Source of the DNA: Bradyrhizobium sp. URHD0069
GTDB taxonomy: Bacteria > Pseudomonadota > Alphaproteobacteria > Rhizobiales > Xanthobacteraceae
DNA: 64,000 nt
Direction: 5' to 3'
Assembly: GCF_000701345.1 (NCBI RefSeq)
Contig: NZ_JNIJ01000018.1
Coordinates: 1-64,000 of the forward strand
The position numbers and the translations under genes are program-made. Position 1 is the first letter of the stretch. Every line of letters begins with the position of its first letter. Below the pieces are notes generated by a model. It saw nothing but the letters and a program-made list of their open reading frames with translations. It did not search any database and was not told the origin of the DNA. This document shows positions 27,893-36,491 of this stretch, piece after piece.

Positions 27893-28252
27893 TCAGAGTT
27901 TCCGCCCGTCGACCGGCGTCATCGTGAGCTTTGCCAAGTCGATCCCGTCGATGCAGCTGACGTTCAGCGCCACCACTTCGGTGCCGTCGGGCTTGCTGCC
28001 GCGCGCGAACACGTCGACGCCGCAGTCGATGCAGAGCTGATGCCGGATCGCGTGCTTGTTGAACAGATATTCCTTCAGATTTTCCTCGCCGGCGCGCAGC
28101 TGAAAGCTGGTCGGCGCCAGGAACGCGAAATGCAGGCCCTTTTTGGTGCAGATCGAGCAGTTGCAGGCGATCACCATGGCAAGATCGGTGGTGCATTCGA
28201 AGCGCACCATGCCGCAGTGGCAGCCGCCGGTGTAGGTCCTGGTTTCGGGCAT
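27893..28252 (-). CDS. GFA-family protein (CENP-V/glutathione-dependent formaldehyde-activating fold, 119 aa)
   Basis: The zinc-binding pattern is complete: GGCHCGMVRFEC, then CNCSICTKKG and HQLCIDCGVDVFARG. The GFA fold is known from glutathione-dependent formaldehyde-activating enzyme, but most family members have no proven reaction. I chose the start at 28252 (MPETRTYTGGCHCG), which gives the usual length of the family. An upstream ATG at 28300 adds 16 unlikely residues. It is convergent with the GST gene, and the two may be functionally related through glutathione, which is only an inference. Confidence 0.88.
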   Translation of the reverse strand: MPETRTYTGGCHCGMVRFECTTDLAMVIACNCSICTKKGLHFAFLAPTSFQLRAGEENLKEYLFNKHAIRHQLCIDCGVDVFARGSKPDGTEVVALNVSCIDGIDLAKLTMTPVDGRKL

Positions 28253-28550
28253 CGCTCCGCCCCGGGGATAGCTATCGTCCGCAGTATAGGCCCTTACCAA
28301 GTCCGGGCACCAGACGATAGCGCACCCGGCCGAGGATCGCGATCGTGCTTAGGAACACCCATGCCGCCTGCCGGTGCAGCGTACCCGCGGGCGCAGCGCG
28401 CCCATCACGGCGCGCCAGCCCAGGTTGTGCGGCAATAGTTTTGCGATCACGCGGGTTTCCCACTCTCATGCTCAAGCATGATCGCGCCGTTTTCGGCAAA
28501 CTTGCGGCGGTTGGCTGTCGCTGAGCGTGGCGCGCCGGCTTCAGCCGTCC

Positions 28551-28724
28551 TCAGGCCAGCTGATCGACCCGCGTTCCCTGTCCCGGCGGAAGCGCCGCCA
28601 GAAGCGTCGGCTGAGCCGCGCGCGAGCTGCTGGCATCCTTGTCATTCTTTACGTCCGGCACTTTGGGCTCGCTGGCCTCAGGCGCTTTGACCGGAGGCAA
28701 CGCCGTAACACTCGAAATATTCAT
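28551..28724 (-). CDS. Small conserved hypothetical protein (57 aa)
   Basis: The sequence starts MNISSVTALPPVKAPEASEP and ends LPPGQGTRVDQLA. I recognise this kind of short, Pro- and Lys-rich protein with a PPGQGTRxDQLA tail from Bradyrhizobium genomes. The function is unknown. The ATG at 28724 is preceded by AAGGA with eight bases between. A further ATG three codons upstream is also possible. There is no signal peptide or membrane helix, and it is probably unstructured. Confidence 0.6.
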   Translation of the reverse strand: MNISSVTALPPVKAPEASEPKVPDVKNDKDASSSRAAQPTLLAALPPGQGTRVDQLA

Positions 28725-28911
28725 TGAAGGCATCCTTGCGTGGTTGCCCGACTGTGACGGGGCGGAGACCAACGCTTTATGAATCCGAACCCTCAATTGC
28801 GCGCCAACGGGACCCATGCCGCGACATGGTGAATGGGACGGCGCGATCTTCGTTAAAAATGTTCGGTCTTGCCTGGAATGGCCGTAGTGCCGTCAGGAAG
28901 CCTGCGCTTCC

Positions 28912-29388
28912 TTACTCATCCCTGCCGCGCGAAATCGCGATCGCCGCATCGGTCTTGGTCCGAGTGCATTCCATGTCGAGGCGGCGGAAGCGCATCTTGA
29001 CATTGTCGCCGCGTAACAGCCCCATCCGCTTGATGCAGCGCGTGGCGCCTCTGAGCACGTCGGGCTTCGGAATGGTGAAGACAATGGCGCCCGCGTTGGC
29101 GACCAGCTCGAAAAATTCCGGTTTCGGTTTCCGCTCCGCCTTGGCATAGAGCTCGTTGGAGTAATTGCGGCCCCGGCAGCCGAGCGATAGCTCCTTCGCC
29201 TGCGGGTGCGACAGATAGATGACGTTGGCGGCGGTTATGCCGACCTTGAGACCATCGATATGGCTCTTGAGTTGAGCCGCGATATCGTCGCAGCGGTCGG
29301 CACGCGCGGGCGAAGTGTTGAATGCGGCCAGCAGCACGAGCGCGGCGGCAAGGATGGCCGATCGGCGAAATTCTGCTCTCGATGTCAT
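28912..29388 (-). CDS. Hypothetical exported protein (158 aa)
   Basis: The signal peptide (residues 1-30, AILAAALVLLAAFNTSPARA) precedes a mature domain with four cysteines: RCDDIAAQL, LGCRGRNYSNELYAK, RCIKRMG and MECTRTK. These could form two disulfide bonds in the periplasm. The middle includes FFELVANAGAIVFTIPKPD. The start at 29388 gives a clean signal peptide and follows AAAGGGGC. I do not recognise a named family. Confidence 0.7.
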   Translation of the reverse strand: MTSRAEFRRSAILAAALVLLAAFNTSPARADRCDDIAAQLKSHIDGLKVGITAANVIYLSHPQAKELSLGCRGRNYSNELYAKAERKPKPEFFELVANAGAIVFTIPKPDVLRGATRCIKRMGLLRGDNVKMRFRRLDMECTRTKTDAAIAISRGRDE

Positions 29389-29465
29389 TCTGGATGCCCC
29401 TTTACGCCATTGAAGCGTCCGCAAACGGATAGCGCAAGGGCGGCCTTTGTTGTTAATCTTTGACT

Positions 29466-29598
29466 CGTCATGCCCGGCCCAAAAGCGCGAAGTGCGACTT
29501 CGCTAGATGACCCGGCGATCCACGTCTTTTCTTCGCTCCATTTCTTACAAGGACTTCTTACAAGGACGTGGATGCCCGCGACAAGCGCGGACATGACG
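29466..29598. repeat. Dispersed intergenic repeat with inverted ends
   Basis: The element runs from CGTCATGCCCGG to GGACATGACG. It contains GATCCACGTC and GACGTGGATG as an internal inverted pair and a tandem CTTACAAGGAC. The CGTCATGCCCGG...GGATGCCCG...CATGACG layout is that of a Bradyrhizobium repeat family. It lies between two minus-strand genes. Confidence 0.6.
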
Positions 29599-29630
29599 GA
29601 CATAAACGATTTCCGTCGCGGTCCAGTGAG

Positions 29631-30311
29631 CTACGACGACAGATCGCGGATCACTCCGGTCAGAATTTCCATCACTGCATCGGGCGCGGCGTTGATGACG
29701 TCGTGGCCGCAGTCGAGGGTGTGGACGGTCCAGGCCGGATCGTCGCGTAGACGCTGATACTGGGCGGTGAACGGCGTCGCACTCCAGCCGCTGGCGTAGA
29801 CGAAGACGCGTCGCGCGATCTTGCTTGGGTGTCCTTTTAGCCGCAGTGCCTGCACAAACGACGCCAGTGGATGTGGTGTGCAACGGGAATCAAGATTGTC
29901 GGGTGGTGCCACGCTAAACCCGTCGCGGCGTGCGCGTTCGATCGCGATCTTGCGGTAGTCGTCGCCCGCCAGATCCCACCACGACTGGCCGTCTTGCGGC
30001 ACGAAGGCGTCGAGATAGACCAACGCGGCGATGCGTTCCGGCGCGCGGTCGGCGACGCCCGTCGCGACCATCCCGCCGTAGCTGTGCGCACACAAAATGA
30101 CCTCCGAGAGGTCTTCGACTGCCAGCAGGCCGAGCACGTCGTCAATGTGGGTGTCGAGGTTGACGCGCCCGGCCGCGACGGCGGGCGCCGCATCGAGGCC
30201 GGTCAGCGTCGGCGCATAGGCTTCGTGCCCGGATCGTCGCAGCCGCGCGACGAAATCGGCAAAGGCCCAGCCGCCATGCCAGCCGCCCGGGATCAAAACG
30301 AAGGTAGCCAC
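29631..30311 (-). CDS. Alpha/beta-fold hydrolase (226 aa)
   Basis: The chain opens [20 protein letters not shown], where the HGG element forms the oxyanion hole. The nucleophile is Ser in CAHSYGGM (GxSxGG variant AHSYGG) near residue 82, and the catalytic histidine is in [15 protein letters not shown] near the C-terminus. The substrate is not evident. Relatives include esterases and aromatic-compound hydrolases. The start is GTG at 30311, chosen for the excellent GGAGG six bases upstream. The longer frame to 30461 is non-coding. It diverges from the fumarase gene. Confidence 0.88.
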   Translation of the reverse strand: MATFVLIPGGWHGGWAFADFVARLRRSGHEAYAPTLTGLDAAPAVAAGRVNLDTHIDDVLGLLAVEDLSEVILCAHSYGGMVATGVADRAPERIAALVYLDAFVPQDGQSWWDLAGDDYRKIAIERARRDGFSVAPPDNLDSRCTPHPLASFVQALRLKGHPSKIARRVFVYASGWSATPFTAQYQRLRDDPAWTVHTLDCGHDVINAAPDAVMEILTGVIRDLSS

Positions 30312-30430
30312 CGCAATCCTCCGCGATTGCCATGCCGAGAGATGTGTTGCGCCGGTCGAAGATGGTAGTCTATCAAGCCGGTCGAGATCATTTTGTTGTG
30401 TCGTTGTGCCAAGACCCGCGGAGCCCCCCA

Positions 30431-32083
30431 ATGAACGCCCCCACCGCTTTTCCCGAGCCAAAGCCGGTTCCGCCCTACAAGCACACGCCGCTGTTTCCGC
30501 TTGGCGAGGACACCACGCCGTACCGGAAGATCACGACCGAGGGCGTGCGGGTCGAGAAGGTCTTGGGCAAGGACATGCTGGTGGTATCGCGCGAGGCGCT
30601 GCGCGCGCTTAGCGAAGCCGCGTTCGGCGACATCAATCATTATTTGCGGCCGGGGCACCTGAAGCAGTTGCGCAGCATCCTCGACGACAAGGAGGCCAGC
30701 GACAACGACAAGTTCGTCGCCTTCGATTTCCTGAAGAACGCCAACATCGCCGCCGGCGGGGTGCTGCCGATGTGTCAGGACACCGGCACCGCGATCATCA
30801 TGGGCAAGAAGGGCGCGCGCGTTCTCACCGACGGCGACGACGAGGCGGCGCTCTCCGAGGGTGCGCGCGACGCTTACCTCCGCCGCAACCTGCGCTATTC
30901 GCAAGTGGCGCCGCTGTCGATGTATGAGGAGAAAAACACCGCCAACAACATGCCGGCGCAGTGCGAGATCTATGCCGAGGGCGATGACGCCTACAAGTTC
31001 ATGTTCATGGCCAAGGGCGGCGGCAGCGCCAACAAGAGCTTTCTGTTCCAGGCGACGCCCTCGGTGCTGACCAGGGATCGCATGCTGGCGTTCCTGAAGG
31101 AGAAGGTGCTGACCTTGGGCACGGCGGCGTGCCCGCCCTATCATCTGGCGATCGTGATCGGCGGCACTTCGGCCGAACTCTGCATGAAGACCGTGAAGCT
31201 TGCCTCGGCGCGTTATCTCGACGCGCTGCCCACGCAGGGGTCGGCCGACGGCAACGCCTTCCGCGATCTGGAAATGGAGCAGCAGATTCTTGCCATGACG
31301 CAGTCGCTCGGCGTCGGCGCGCAGTTCGGCGGCAAATATTTTTGTCATGATGTGCGGGTGATCCGGCTGCCGCGTCATGGCGCATCCTTGCCGATCGGGC
31401 TCGGTGTATCCTGCTCGGCGGACCGCCAGGTGCTCGGCAAAATTACAAAAGACGGCGTCTACCTCGAAGAGCTCGAGCACAATCCGGCGCAATACCTGCC
31501 CGCCGTCGAGCAAGCGCTCGGCGGCGACGTGGTAAAAATCGATCTCGACCAGCCGATGAAGGAAATTCTCGCAACGCTTTCAAGGCATCCGATCAAGACG
31601 CGGCTGTCGCTGACCGGCACCATGATCGTGGCGCGCGATTCGGCGCATGCCAAATTGCGCGAGCGGCTGGAGAAGGGCGAGCCGCTGCCGGACTATTTCA
31701 AGAACCATCCGATCTATTACGCGGGGCCGGCCAAGACGCCGGATGGTTACGCCTCCGGCGCGTTCGGCCCGACCACGGCGGGACGGATGGATTCCTTTGT
31801 CGACCAGTTCCAGGCGGCGGGCGGATCGATGGTGATGGTGGCGAAGGGCAATCGCGCGGTCGCGGTGCGCGAGGCCTGCAAGAAGCACGGTGGATTTTAT
31901 CTGGGCTCGATCGGCGGTGCCGCGGCAAACCTCGCCGAGCACTGCATCAAGAAGGTCGAGGTGGTGGAATATCCTGAGCTCGGCATGGAAGCGATCTGGC
32001 GCATCGAGGTCGTGGATTTTCCGGCCTTCATCATCATCGACGATAAAGGCAACGACTTCTTCAAGGAATTGAATCTGGGGTGA
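30431..32083 (+). CDS. fumA: Fumarate hydratase class I, iron-sulfur type (550 aa)
   Basis: Interconverts fumarate and malate in the TCA cycle using an oxygen-sensitive [4Fe-4S] cluster. The length matches E. coli FumA (about 548 aa). The cluster-binding region is visible in [20 protein letters not shown], and the substrate region in [20 protein letters not shown]. The C-terminal domain carries [20 protein letters not shown] and [21 protein letters not shown] chose the ATG at 30431 behind GGAG. The last 148 bases are duplicated at 32983-33129 (see repeat entries). Confidence 0.96.
   Translation: MNAPTAFPEPKPVPPYKHTPLFPLGEDTTPYRKITTEGVRVEKVLGKDMLVVSREALRALSEAAFGDINHYLRPGHLKQLRSILDDKEASDNDKFVAFDFLKNANIAAGGVLPMCQDTGTAIIMGKKGARVLTDGDDEAALSEGARDAYLRRNLRYSQVAPLSMYEEKNTANNMPAQCEIYAEGDDAYKFMFMAKGGGSANKSFLFQATPSVLTRDRMLAFLKEKVLTLGTAACPPYHLAIVIGGTSAELCMKTVKLASARYLDALPTQGSADGNAFRDLEMEQQILAMTQSLGVGAQFGGKYFCHDVRVIRLPRHGASLPIGLGVSCSADRQVLGKITKDGVYLEELEHNPAQYLPAVEQALGGDVVKIDLDQPMKEILATLSRHPIKTRLSLTGTMIVARDSAHAKLRERLEKGEPLPDYFKNHPIYYAGPAKTPDGYASGAFGPTTAGRMDSFVDQFQAAGGSMVMVAKGNRAVAVREACKKHGGFYLGSIGGAAANLAEHCIKKVEVVEYPELGMEAIWRIEVVDFPAFIIIDDKGNDFFKELNLG
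31936..32083 (+). repeat. fumA 3' end, copy A of a 148-base direct repeat
   Basis: This stretch (CGAGCACTGCATCAAG to the fumA stop) is repeated at 32983-33129 with only three differences: T to C, one A missing, C to T. Copy A is in frame with the functional fumA. The two copies flank a 0.9 kb insert with a broken M15 peptidase gene. Confidence 0.95.
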
Positions 32084-32129
32084 CCCCTTAACCTCATCCC
32101 GCTTGCGAGGAGAGCTCCAGCTCGCCAAA

Positions 32130-32902
32130 TCAGCTAATGAGATGGTTCGGCGCCGGTCCGGTATCGATAACGGGACCCGGCACAAAAAATTCCGTCGGAA
32201 ATTTCTGCTGCAGCTTGCGGTCGATGATGTCGGCGACTGCATCGAGGCCCAGCGTGTCGTCGATGTTCAGTTGTCCAAGAGCTTGCCGTGACTTCGGCCC
32301 GAGCTGGCCGTCGAGATCGCCGATGTTTTGTCCGAGGCGGATAAGACCTGATTGAATGTACGCGGGACGCACGTCGTCGCCCAAAGCGTCGACTTTTAGC
32401 CCGATCGATATGATCGCGCTCGCCGCCATCGCGGTGTACGGGCTCTTGAAATTGTCGCCATTCTTCGCGGAGTAATATTGGTAGACGAGGTCGTGGCTGC
32501 CGCGGCAATCGAAATGCCACGCTTCGCTCAGCCTGGGGTTCGGGACCTCGATGATCGGTTCCAGGCCATGCCTCCTGGCCAGCGGCCAGAATTTCGGCAG
32601 CGTCAACTTCTTGATTTTGTCCAGATCGAGATCGAAGGCGCGTCCGGCTTCATGCATGCTGCCGCCAGGCGGCGGGCTAAAGGCAGTTTTCTTTCCAGAT
32701 GTGTAATCCAGGTGGGCCTGAAGCTGCATGTCATACGACCTGAACAGATCGCTCAATACGAGATCATTTCTATCGCCTTGAGGTCAGTCTTTGTTGCAAA
32801 GATCGCCGCGTACATATCCGGCGTGCAAAGCGCCATCCGCTTCGGAAGTGGCTTTCCGTCATAGATGGAGTCGATGTCGATCGGAATAAGCGGTGTGAAC
32901 AT
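32130..32902 (-). pseudogene. M15-type D-Ala-D-Ala peptidase / endolysin-like protein, frameshifted
   Basis: The reading begins at 32902 ([20 protein letters not shown]) behind AGGAGGTAGCG and runs to [12 protein letters not shown], stop. One base out of phase it continues as [18 protein letters not shown]. The zinc-peptidase signatures GSMHEAGRAFDLD and EAWHFD follow, then a C-terminal half with a peptidoglycan-binding-like stretch (RLGQNIGDLDGQLGPKSRQA). Restoring one base near 32772 gives an intact protein of about 257 residues. Enzymes of this type cut peptide cross-bridges of the cell wall, and phage endolysins are related. It is either a pseudogene or the result of a sequencing slip. 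Confidence 0.8.
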
Positions 32903-32982
32903 CGCTACCTCCTGAGTTTCTGCAGGTGGGCGCAGATTGTGGCTATATATCCACACAATCTTGGGGAGTATGCCTGCGATCG

Positions 32983-33129
32983 CGAGCACTGCATCAAGAA
33001 GGTCGAGGTGGTGGAATATCCCGAGCTCGGCATGGAAGCGATCTGGCGCATCGAGGTCGTGGATTTTCCGGCCTTCATCATCATCGACGATAAGGCAATG
33101 ACTTCTTCAAGGAATTGAATCTGGGGTGA
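32983..33129 (+). repeat. fumA 3' end, decayed copy B of the direct repeat
   Basis: This is the second copy of the fumA end, 147 bases, in the same orientation. One base is missing (GATAAGGCAATGAC against GATAAAGGCAACGAC), so it is out of frame. It is followed by GGGAGG and a strong hairpin at 33157-33180 that looks like the original downstream context of fumA. Confidence 0.95.
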
Positions 33130-33156
33130 GGGAGGTTCGCGCACCCCCACGTATCG

Positions 33157-33180
33157 TCGTCCCGGCGTTCGCCGGGACGA
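33157..33180. repeat. Perfect 11-base-pair hairpin (REP-like / terminator-like)
   Basis: TCGTCCCGGCG and CGCCGGGACGA pair around TT. This CGTCCCGGCG-CGCCGGGACG palindrome is a common intergenic element in Bradyrhizobium. It sits between the fumA copy B and the end of a convergent minus-strand gene. Confidence 0.75.
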
Positions 33181-33191
33181 CTAACGAGCGA

Positions 33192-33488
33192 CTACGCCCG
33201 CGTTCCGGTGAACGGAAAACTGCCCATCGGGCCGATGCCCATTTCGCCTGATATGCTGTCACCCGAGACCTTGCCGGTGAATGCCAGGGTCAGCGGCACC
33301 GGGTTGGTGATCGAGACTTTCCAGGCCACGTCATCGCCGTTGGCCGTGCCGTCGAAGATTTCGGTCGAATTGCCGTCCGCTGCTTGCGTCCCCGTCAGCG
33401 TGCCGCCTGAATTCTTCAGGGAAAGCGTCGCATTGCGCTCGCCCATCGGCGTGCTCATGGTGATATTCCAGTTTCCGTCCACGGCCAT
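33192..33488 (-). CDS. Conserved hypothetical beta-rich protein (98 aa)
   Basis: The protein begins MAVDGNWNITMSTPMGERNA and has repeated strand-turn patterns: TLSLKNSGGTLTGTQAADGN, FDGTANGDDVAWKVSITNP, LTLAFTGKVSGDSISGEMGI. The GxWxxxxxTPMG...L...GG.LTG layout is typical of a small beta-barrel family of unknown role in alphaproteobacteria. There is no signal peptide. GAGGAGACACTG before the ATG supports the start. Confidence 0.75.
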   Translation of the reverse strand: MAVDGNWNITMSTPMGERNATLSLKNSGGTLTGTQAADGNSTEIFDGTANGDDVAWKVSITNPVPLTLAFTGKVSGDSISGEMGIGPMGSFPFTGTRA

Positions 33489-33599
33489 CAGTGTCTCCTC
33501 GGATTTGTTCGCAAAACCGGAATGGTTCTGGGATCTGGCGGGCTCGATCCGCGGTATAGCGCATCTCGCAGCGCAAGCCCAATGGGTGAGCCGCGGCGA

Positions 33600-34151
33600 T
33601 CAGGCGCGGGCGGCGCGAAGCCGGCTGGTGACGAGGACGCGAAACGCGACATATTGCACGGCGAAGGCTACGACCTTGGCCCCGATCAAAACCACCGACA
33701 CATAGAACGCCCACAGCTTGATATCGCCGGTCGAGGCCACCGCAATGGTGCCGGCGCCGAGCGCGAACATCAGCGCGGCCCAGGCGTAGCCCGCGATGGT
33801 GACGTATTCCGGAATGGTTTCGATCACGATCGGCGGCGAGTAGCGCAGCATCCAGCCGCGTTTCAGCATGATTGCGCCGATCGCGAAATGCGCGATAGAG
33901 GGCTTGGCCAGCACGAAACGCGGATCGTGGGTCAGAAGCGTCGCGCTGCCGAGGACGATCACGAGCCCCACGCTGGCATAGGTCATGAAGCTGAGTGGCT
34001 GTCCTTTGATGCGCGCGTAGATCACCTGGGCCACCGCGCCCGCGATTGCGACAGACGTCGCCAGCGCCACGTTGTCGGTGGCGAGATACAGCACGAGGAA
34101 CACGATGGTGGAGAAAAAGTCGGTGGCGAGTTTGGCAAATACGTCCTTCAT
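33600..34151 (-). CDS. YciB/IspZ-family septation-type inner membrane protein (183 aa)
   Basis: The first residues MKDVFAKLATDFFSTIVFLV and the following alternating helices, with motifs FVLAKPSIAHFAIGAIMLKR and GWMLRYSPPI, match the YciB (intracellular septation protein A) family of five-helix inner membrane proteins linked to envelope synthesis. The length is normal. GGAGAGAAAGCCG precedes the start. It lies 76 bases downstream of the membrane gene at 34227-34799 and may be co-transcribed with it, placing it under the TetR-type operator at 34819. Confidence 0.8.
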   Translation of the reverse strand: MKDVFAKLATDFFSTIVFLVLYLATDNVALATSVAIAGAVAQVIYARIKGQPLSFMTYASVGLVIVLGSATLLTHDPRFVLAKPSIAHFAIGAIMLKRGWMLRYSPPIVIETIPEYVTIAGYAWAALMFALGAGTIAVASTGDIKLWAFYVSVVLIGAKVVAFAVQYVAFRVLVTSRLRAARA

Positions 34152-34226
34152 CGGCTTTCTCTCCTTGTGCTCTTTTTGAGAGGAGCAAAAGCGTGTATCA
34201 GCCCCTGGATTGCCCGCAATGAAAGT

Positions 34227-34799
34227 CTATGCCGCGCCGATGGTCGCGGCGGGGCTTGCGTACCTGGCTTTCCGGTACTGCGGATACCATTTGGTGAAAT
34301 AGGCAGCACTATTGCGGGCGGCGAACACGATCGCGATTCCCGTCCACAGCGGCAGGCTTGGGGCATAGATCATCAGAATGTTGGCCGCCATCATCGCCAG
34401 GAACGCACCGGCCCACGCCCAGGAGATGATGTAGTTTGCGGCCATGAAGCCGGGCTGCTTCGCGGTCTCGGGGTCGACCATCTCGCGGGCGTATTGCAGC
34501 GTGAACGGGAAGCGGAATGCGATCGACAACAGCGCGATCGCGAATACGCCGGCATCGACGGTGAGCTTCACGGCGGAGCTGCTCAAGCTGGGATCGACCA
34601 GGGTGATATAGCAGCCGAGCGCGCCGAACAGGACCACGGAGCCCGCGCCGAGCATCTTGATCGAGCGGCCGCGAACGAGGTCATAGGCGATGACGGCGAG
34701 GCAGATCGCGGCGGCCGCGAACAGGCTGATGGTCGCCGAGGTGACCAGCATCAGCAGGGAGAAAGAACCGAACGGGGCAAGAACGAGAAAGATCGTCAT
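34227..34799 (-). CDS. Hypothetical six-helix membrane protein (190 aa)
   Basis: About six hydrophobic segments are visible: IFLVLAPFGSFSLLMLVTSA, TISLFAAAAICLAVIAYDLV, MLGAGSVVLFGALGCYITLV, VDAGVFAIALLSIAFRFPFT, AANYIISWAWAGAFLAMMAA and the last around LWTGIAIVFAAR. It ends with a basic tail. I do not recognise the family. The start at 34799 has TGAGG six bases upstream; an ATG at 34811 is an alternative. Its promoter carries the same operator palindrome as the carotenoid oxygenase gene, so the two are probably co-regulated. Confidence 0.75.
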   Translation of the reverse strand: MTIFLVLAPFGSFSLLMLVTSATISLFAAAAICLAVIAYDLVRGRSIKMLGAGSVVLFGALGCYITLVDPSLSSSAVKLTVDAGVFAIALLSIAFRFPFTLQYAREMVDPETAKQPGFMAANYIISWAWAGAFLAMMAANILMIYAPSLPLWTGIAIVFAARNSAAYFTKWYPQYRKARYASPAATIGAA

Positions 34800-34818
34800 G
34801 GCAAACCTCATTGAGGTT

Positions 34819-34891
34819 ATCTTTACATCGTAAAGATGAGACTAGAGGCGGAAAGCGAAACCGTCAATCGAAATCTTTACAGTGTCAAAAT
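34819..34891 (-). promoter_or_regulatory. Promoter with TetR-type operator pair for the membrane gene at 34227-34799
   Basis: The 19-base palindrome ATCTTTACATCGTAAAGAT (34819-34837) covers the expected transcription start. On the minus strand it follows -10 TAGTCT (34839-34844), a 17-base spacer and -35 TTGACG (34862-34867). A second, imperfect site, ATCTTTACAGTGTCAAAAT (34873-34891), lies 54 bases away. The same arrangement occurs at 36401-36472. A repressor bound over the start site would block transcription. Confidence 0.7.
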
Positions 34892-34977
34892 AGTGTGAGA
34901 ATGGTAATTAAGTTCTAATATTTTCAATGGCTTAAAGAATCGACGCGCGGTCGCGCCGACTCCTTTTGTCGGTCCGC

Positions 34978-36381
34978 TCAGCCCGCATTGACCCAATTGC
35001 CGTGAAGGCCATCGGGAACCCGATGGCCCAGTTGCACCAGCGCCACGGGGCCGGACCCGACGTCGGTGGCGTTGAATACCGCGAGATCGCTGCGGTTTTC
35101 CTGCGCTCGCCAGACCGCTGCCAGCAGCCAGCCATCGCCCTCGGCGGCATCGTCGCCGCGGGCGACGAACACCGGTTCGGAAATGGTGTCGCCGGCGGGC
35201 AGCAGGTACTGGCCAAGCCGCGATCCCTTGCCGCCGACATGCACAATGCCGGAGAGCGCGCCGAACATCGGCAAGTCCGGATTGGCGCAGGCGTACCAGC
35301 CGTGGGTATTGGCGAACCCGGCGCGGCGGTCGTCGATGCGCGGGAATTCGCCGGTGATGTCGTCGAGATAGATTTGCGTGAAGCGGTCGGTATTTCCGGC
35401 GAGATCGAAGGTCCAGCGGCACAGCCGTGCGCGTGATTTTTTCGGATCGGTCGGCGAGCCATCGGGATGGCTGAACAGCGGCGCTTCCTCGAATTGCATG
35501 ACATCGGCGACAATGCGGTCGCTTTCTTCCCAGGCATTCATGACGTGAAACACGTAGCAGCTCTCGGCGCGGAACCAGACGATATCGCTGGCCGCGCCAT
35601 TGCGCTTCATGACGCCGACATAGGCGCCCTTGTCCGGCTCCCAGGCGTAAGGCGGCCGCCCACGCATCGCGCGTTCCATGCTGCCGGTGATCGGGAGGAC
35701 CGGAAACAGCAGATGGTTTTCGGTAACGATGAAGTCGTGCACCATGCTGGCGTAAGGCGCCTCGAAACGATCAAACCGCGTCACCACGCCGGAAGCATTG
35801 ACGGATCCGAAGGAGAGGGCAGGGGTCAGCGGTCCAGCGGCATTGTAGCCGAAGAACACCATCTCGCCGGTGACGGGATCGATCTTGGGGTGCGCGGTGA
35901 AGGGCCCGGCGATGCCGCCATTGTAGTCGCAGTAGCCAAGTCGATTGAGGGTGCCACGCTCGATCTCGGTCGGCAGGTGGCCTTCCTCCAGCGCCAGCAG
36001 CCGTCCGGCGTGAAAGATGATGTTGGTATTGGCGACGCCGCCATCTTGCGTGATTGAAGCCGGCGAATCGGGAAGCTTGCGGCCGAAGCCGCCGAACAAT
36101 GCGCGGCCGGCGTCATGCTCGGCCTGCCATTTCGGCGTGCGGACCCAGCGGTTGCGGTAGCTGGCGCGGCCGTTCTCGAGGTGGAAGGCGTGCAGCATGC
36201 CGTCGCCGACGAACCAGTGCGCACCCGGCGACTCGAACTGCGGATTGGGCCCATTGCGATAGAGCGTGCCGTTGAGTTCGCGCGGCAGTTCGCCCTGCAC
36301 CTTCAGGAACGGCGCATCGCATTCCATCGGAATCGGCGCCAGATTGGTCCGGGCCGCCTTGATCGCTGTTTCCTGCTGCAT
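34978..36381 (-). CDS. Carotenoid oxygenase (RPE65/CCD family, 467 aa)
   Basis: Carotenoid cleavage oxygenases use a non-haem Fe(II) held by four histidines to split carotenoids, apocarotenoids or stilbene-like double bonds. All four candidate ligands are visible: HPKIDPVTGEM, VHDFIVTENHLL, YVFHVMNAWEE and the C-terminal DGLHGNW. The conserved opening LNGTLYRNGPNPQFE and WFVGDGMLHAF are present. The length is typical for bacterial lignostilbene or apocarotenoid enzymes, and the substrate cannot be told. It is controlled by the operator-bearing promoter at 36401-36448 and is divergent from a TetR regulator. Confidence 0.92.
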   Translation of the reverse strand: MQQETAIKAARTNLAPIPMECDAPFLKVQGELPRELNGTLYRNGPNPQFESPGAHWFVGDGMLHAFHLENGRASYRNRWVRTPKWQAEHDAGRALFGGFGRKLPDSPASITQDGGVANTNIIFHAGRLLALEEGHLPTEIERGTLNRLGYCDYNGGIAGPFTAHPKIDPVTGEMVFFGYNAAGPLTPALSFGSVNASGVVTRFDRFEAPYASMVHDFIVTENHLLFPVLPITGSMERAMRGRPPYAWEPDKGAYVGVMKRNGAASDIVWFRAESCYVFHVMNAWEESDRIVADVMQFEEAPLFSHPDGSPTDPKKSRARLCRWTFDLAGNTDRFTQIYLDDITGEFPRIDDRRAGFANTHGWYACANPDLPMFGALSGIVHVGGKGSRLGQYLLPAGDTISEPVFVARGDDAAEGDGWLLAAVWRAQENRSDLAVFNATDVGSGPVALVQLGHRVPDGLHGNWVNAG

Positions 36382-36400
36382 CGTTTGCTCCCTTTGATCT

Positions 36401-36485
36401 ATCTTTACATCGTAAAGATAGAATATTGAGGCCGGCGTCGGCGGTCAAGCGAAATCTTTACAGTGTCAAAATCGTGATCTATAAG
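36401..36485. promoter_or_regulatory. Divergent promoters and TetR-type operators (carotenoid oxygenase / tetR)
   Basis: On the minus strand -35 TTGACC (36443-36448), a 17-base spacer and -10 TATTCT (36420-36425) are followed by the palindrome ATCTTTACATCGTAAAGAT (36401-36419) over the start site. The imperfect copy ATCTTTACAGTGTCAAAAT (36454-36472) includes the plus-strand -35 TTTACA (36457-36462). That box is 17 bases from TATAAG (36480-36485), which would start the tetR transcript at or next to its ATG. Confidence 0.75.
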
Positions 36486-36491
36486 AAGCGA

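Noticed and set aside
28272..28499. 75-codon minus-strand frame between the GFA gene and the 57-aa gene
   Set aside because: The part AWVFLSTIAILGRVRYRL looks protein-like, but there is no start signal and I could not tie it to a family. It may be an old remnant.
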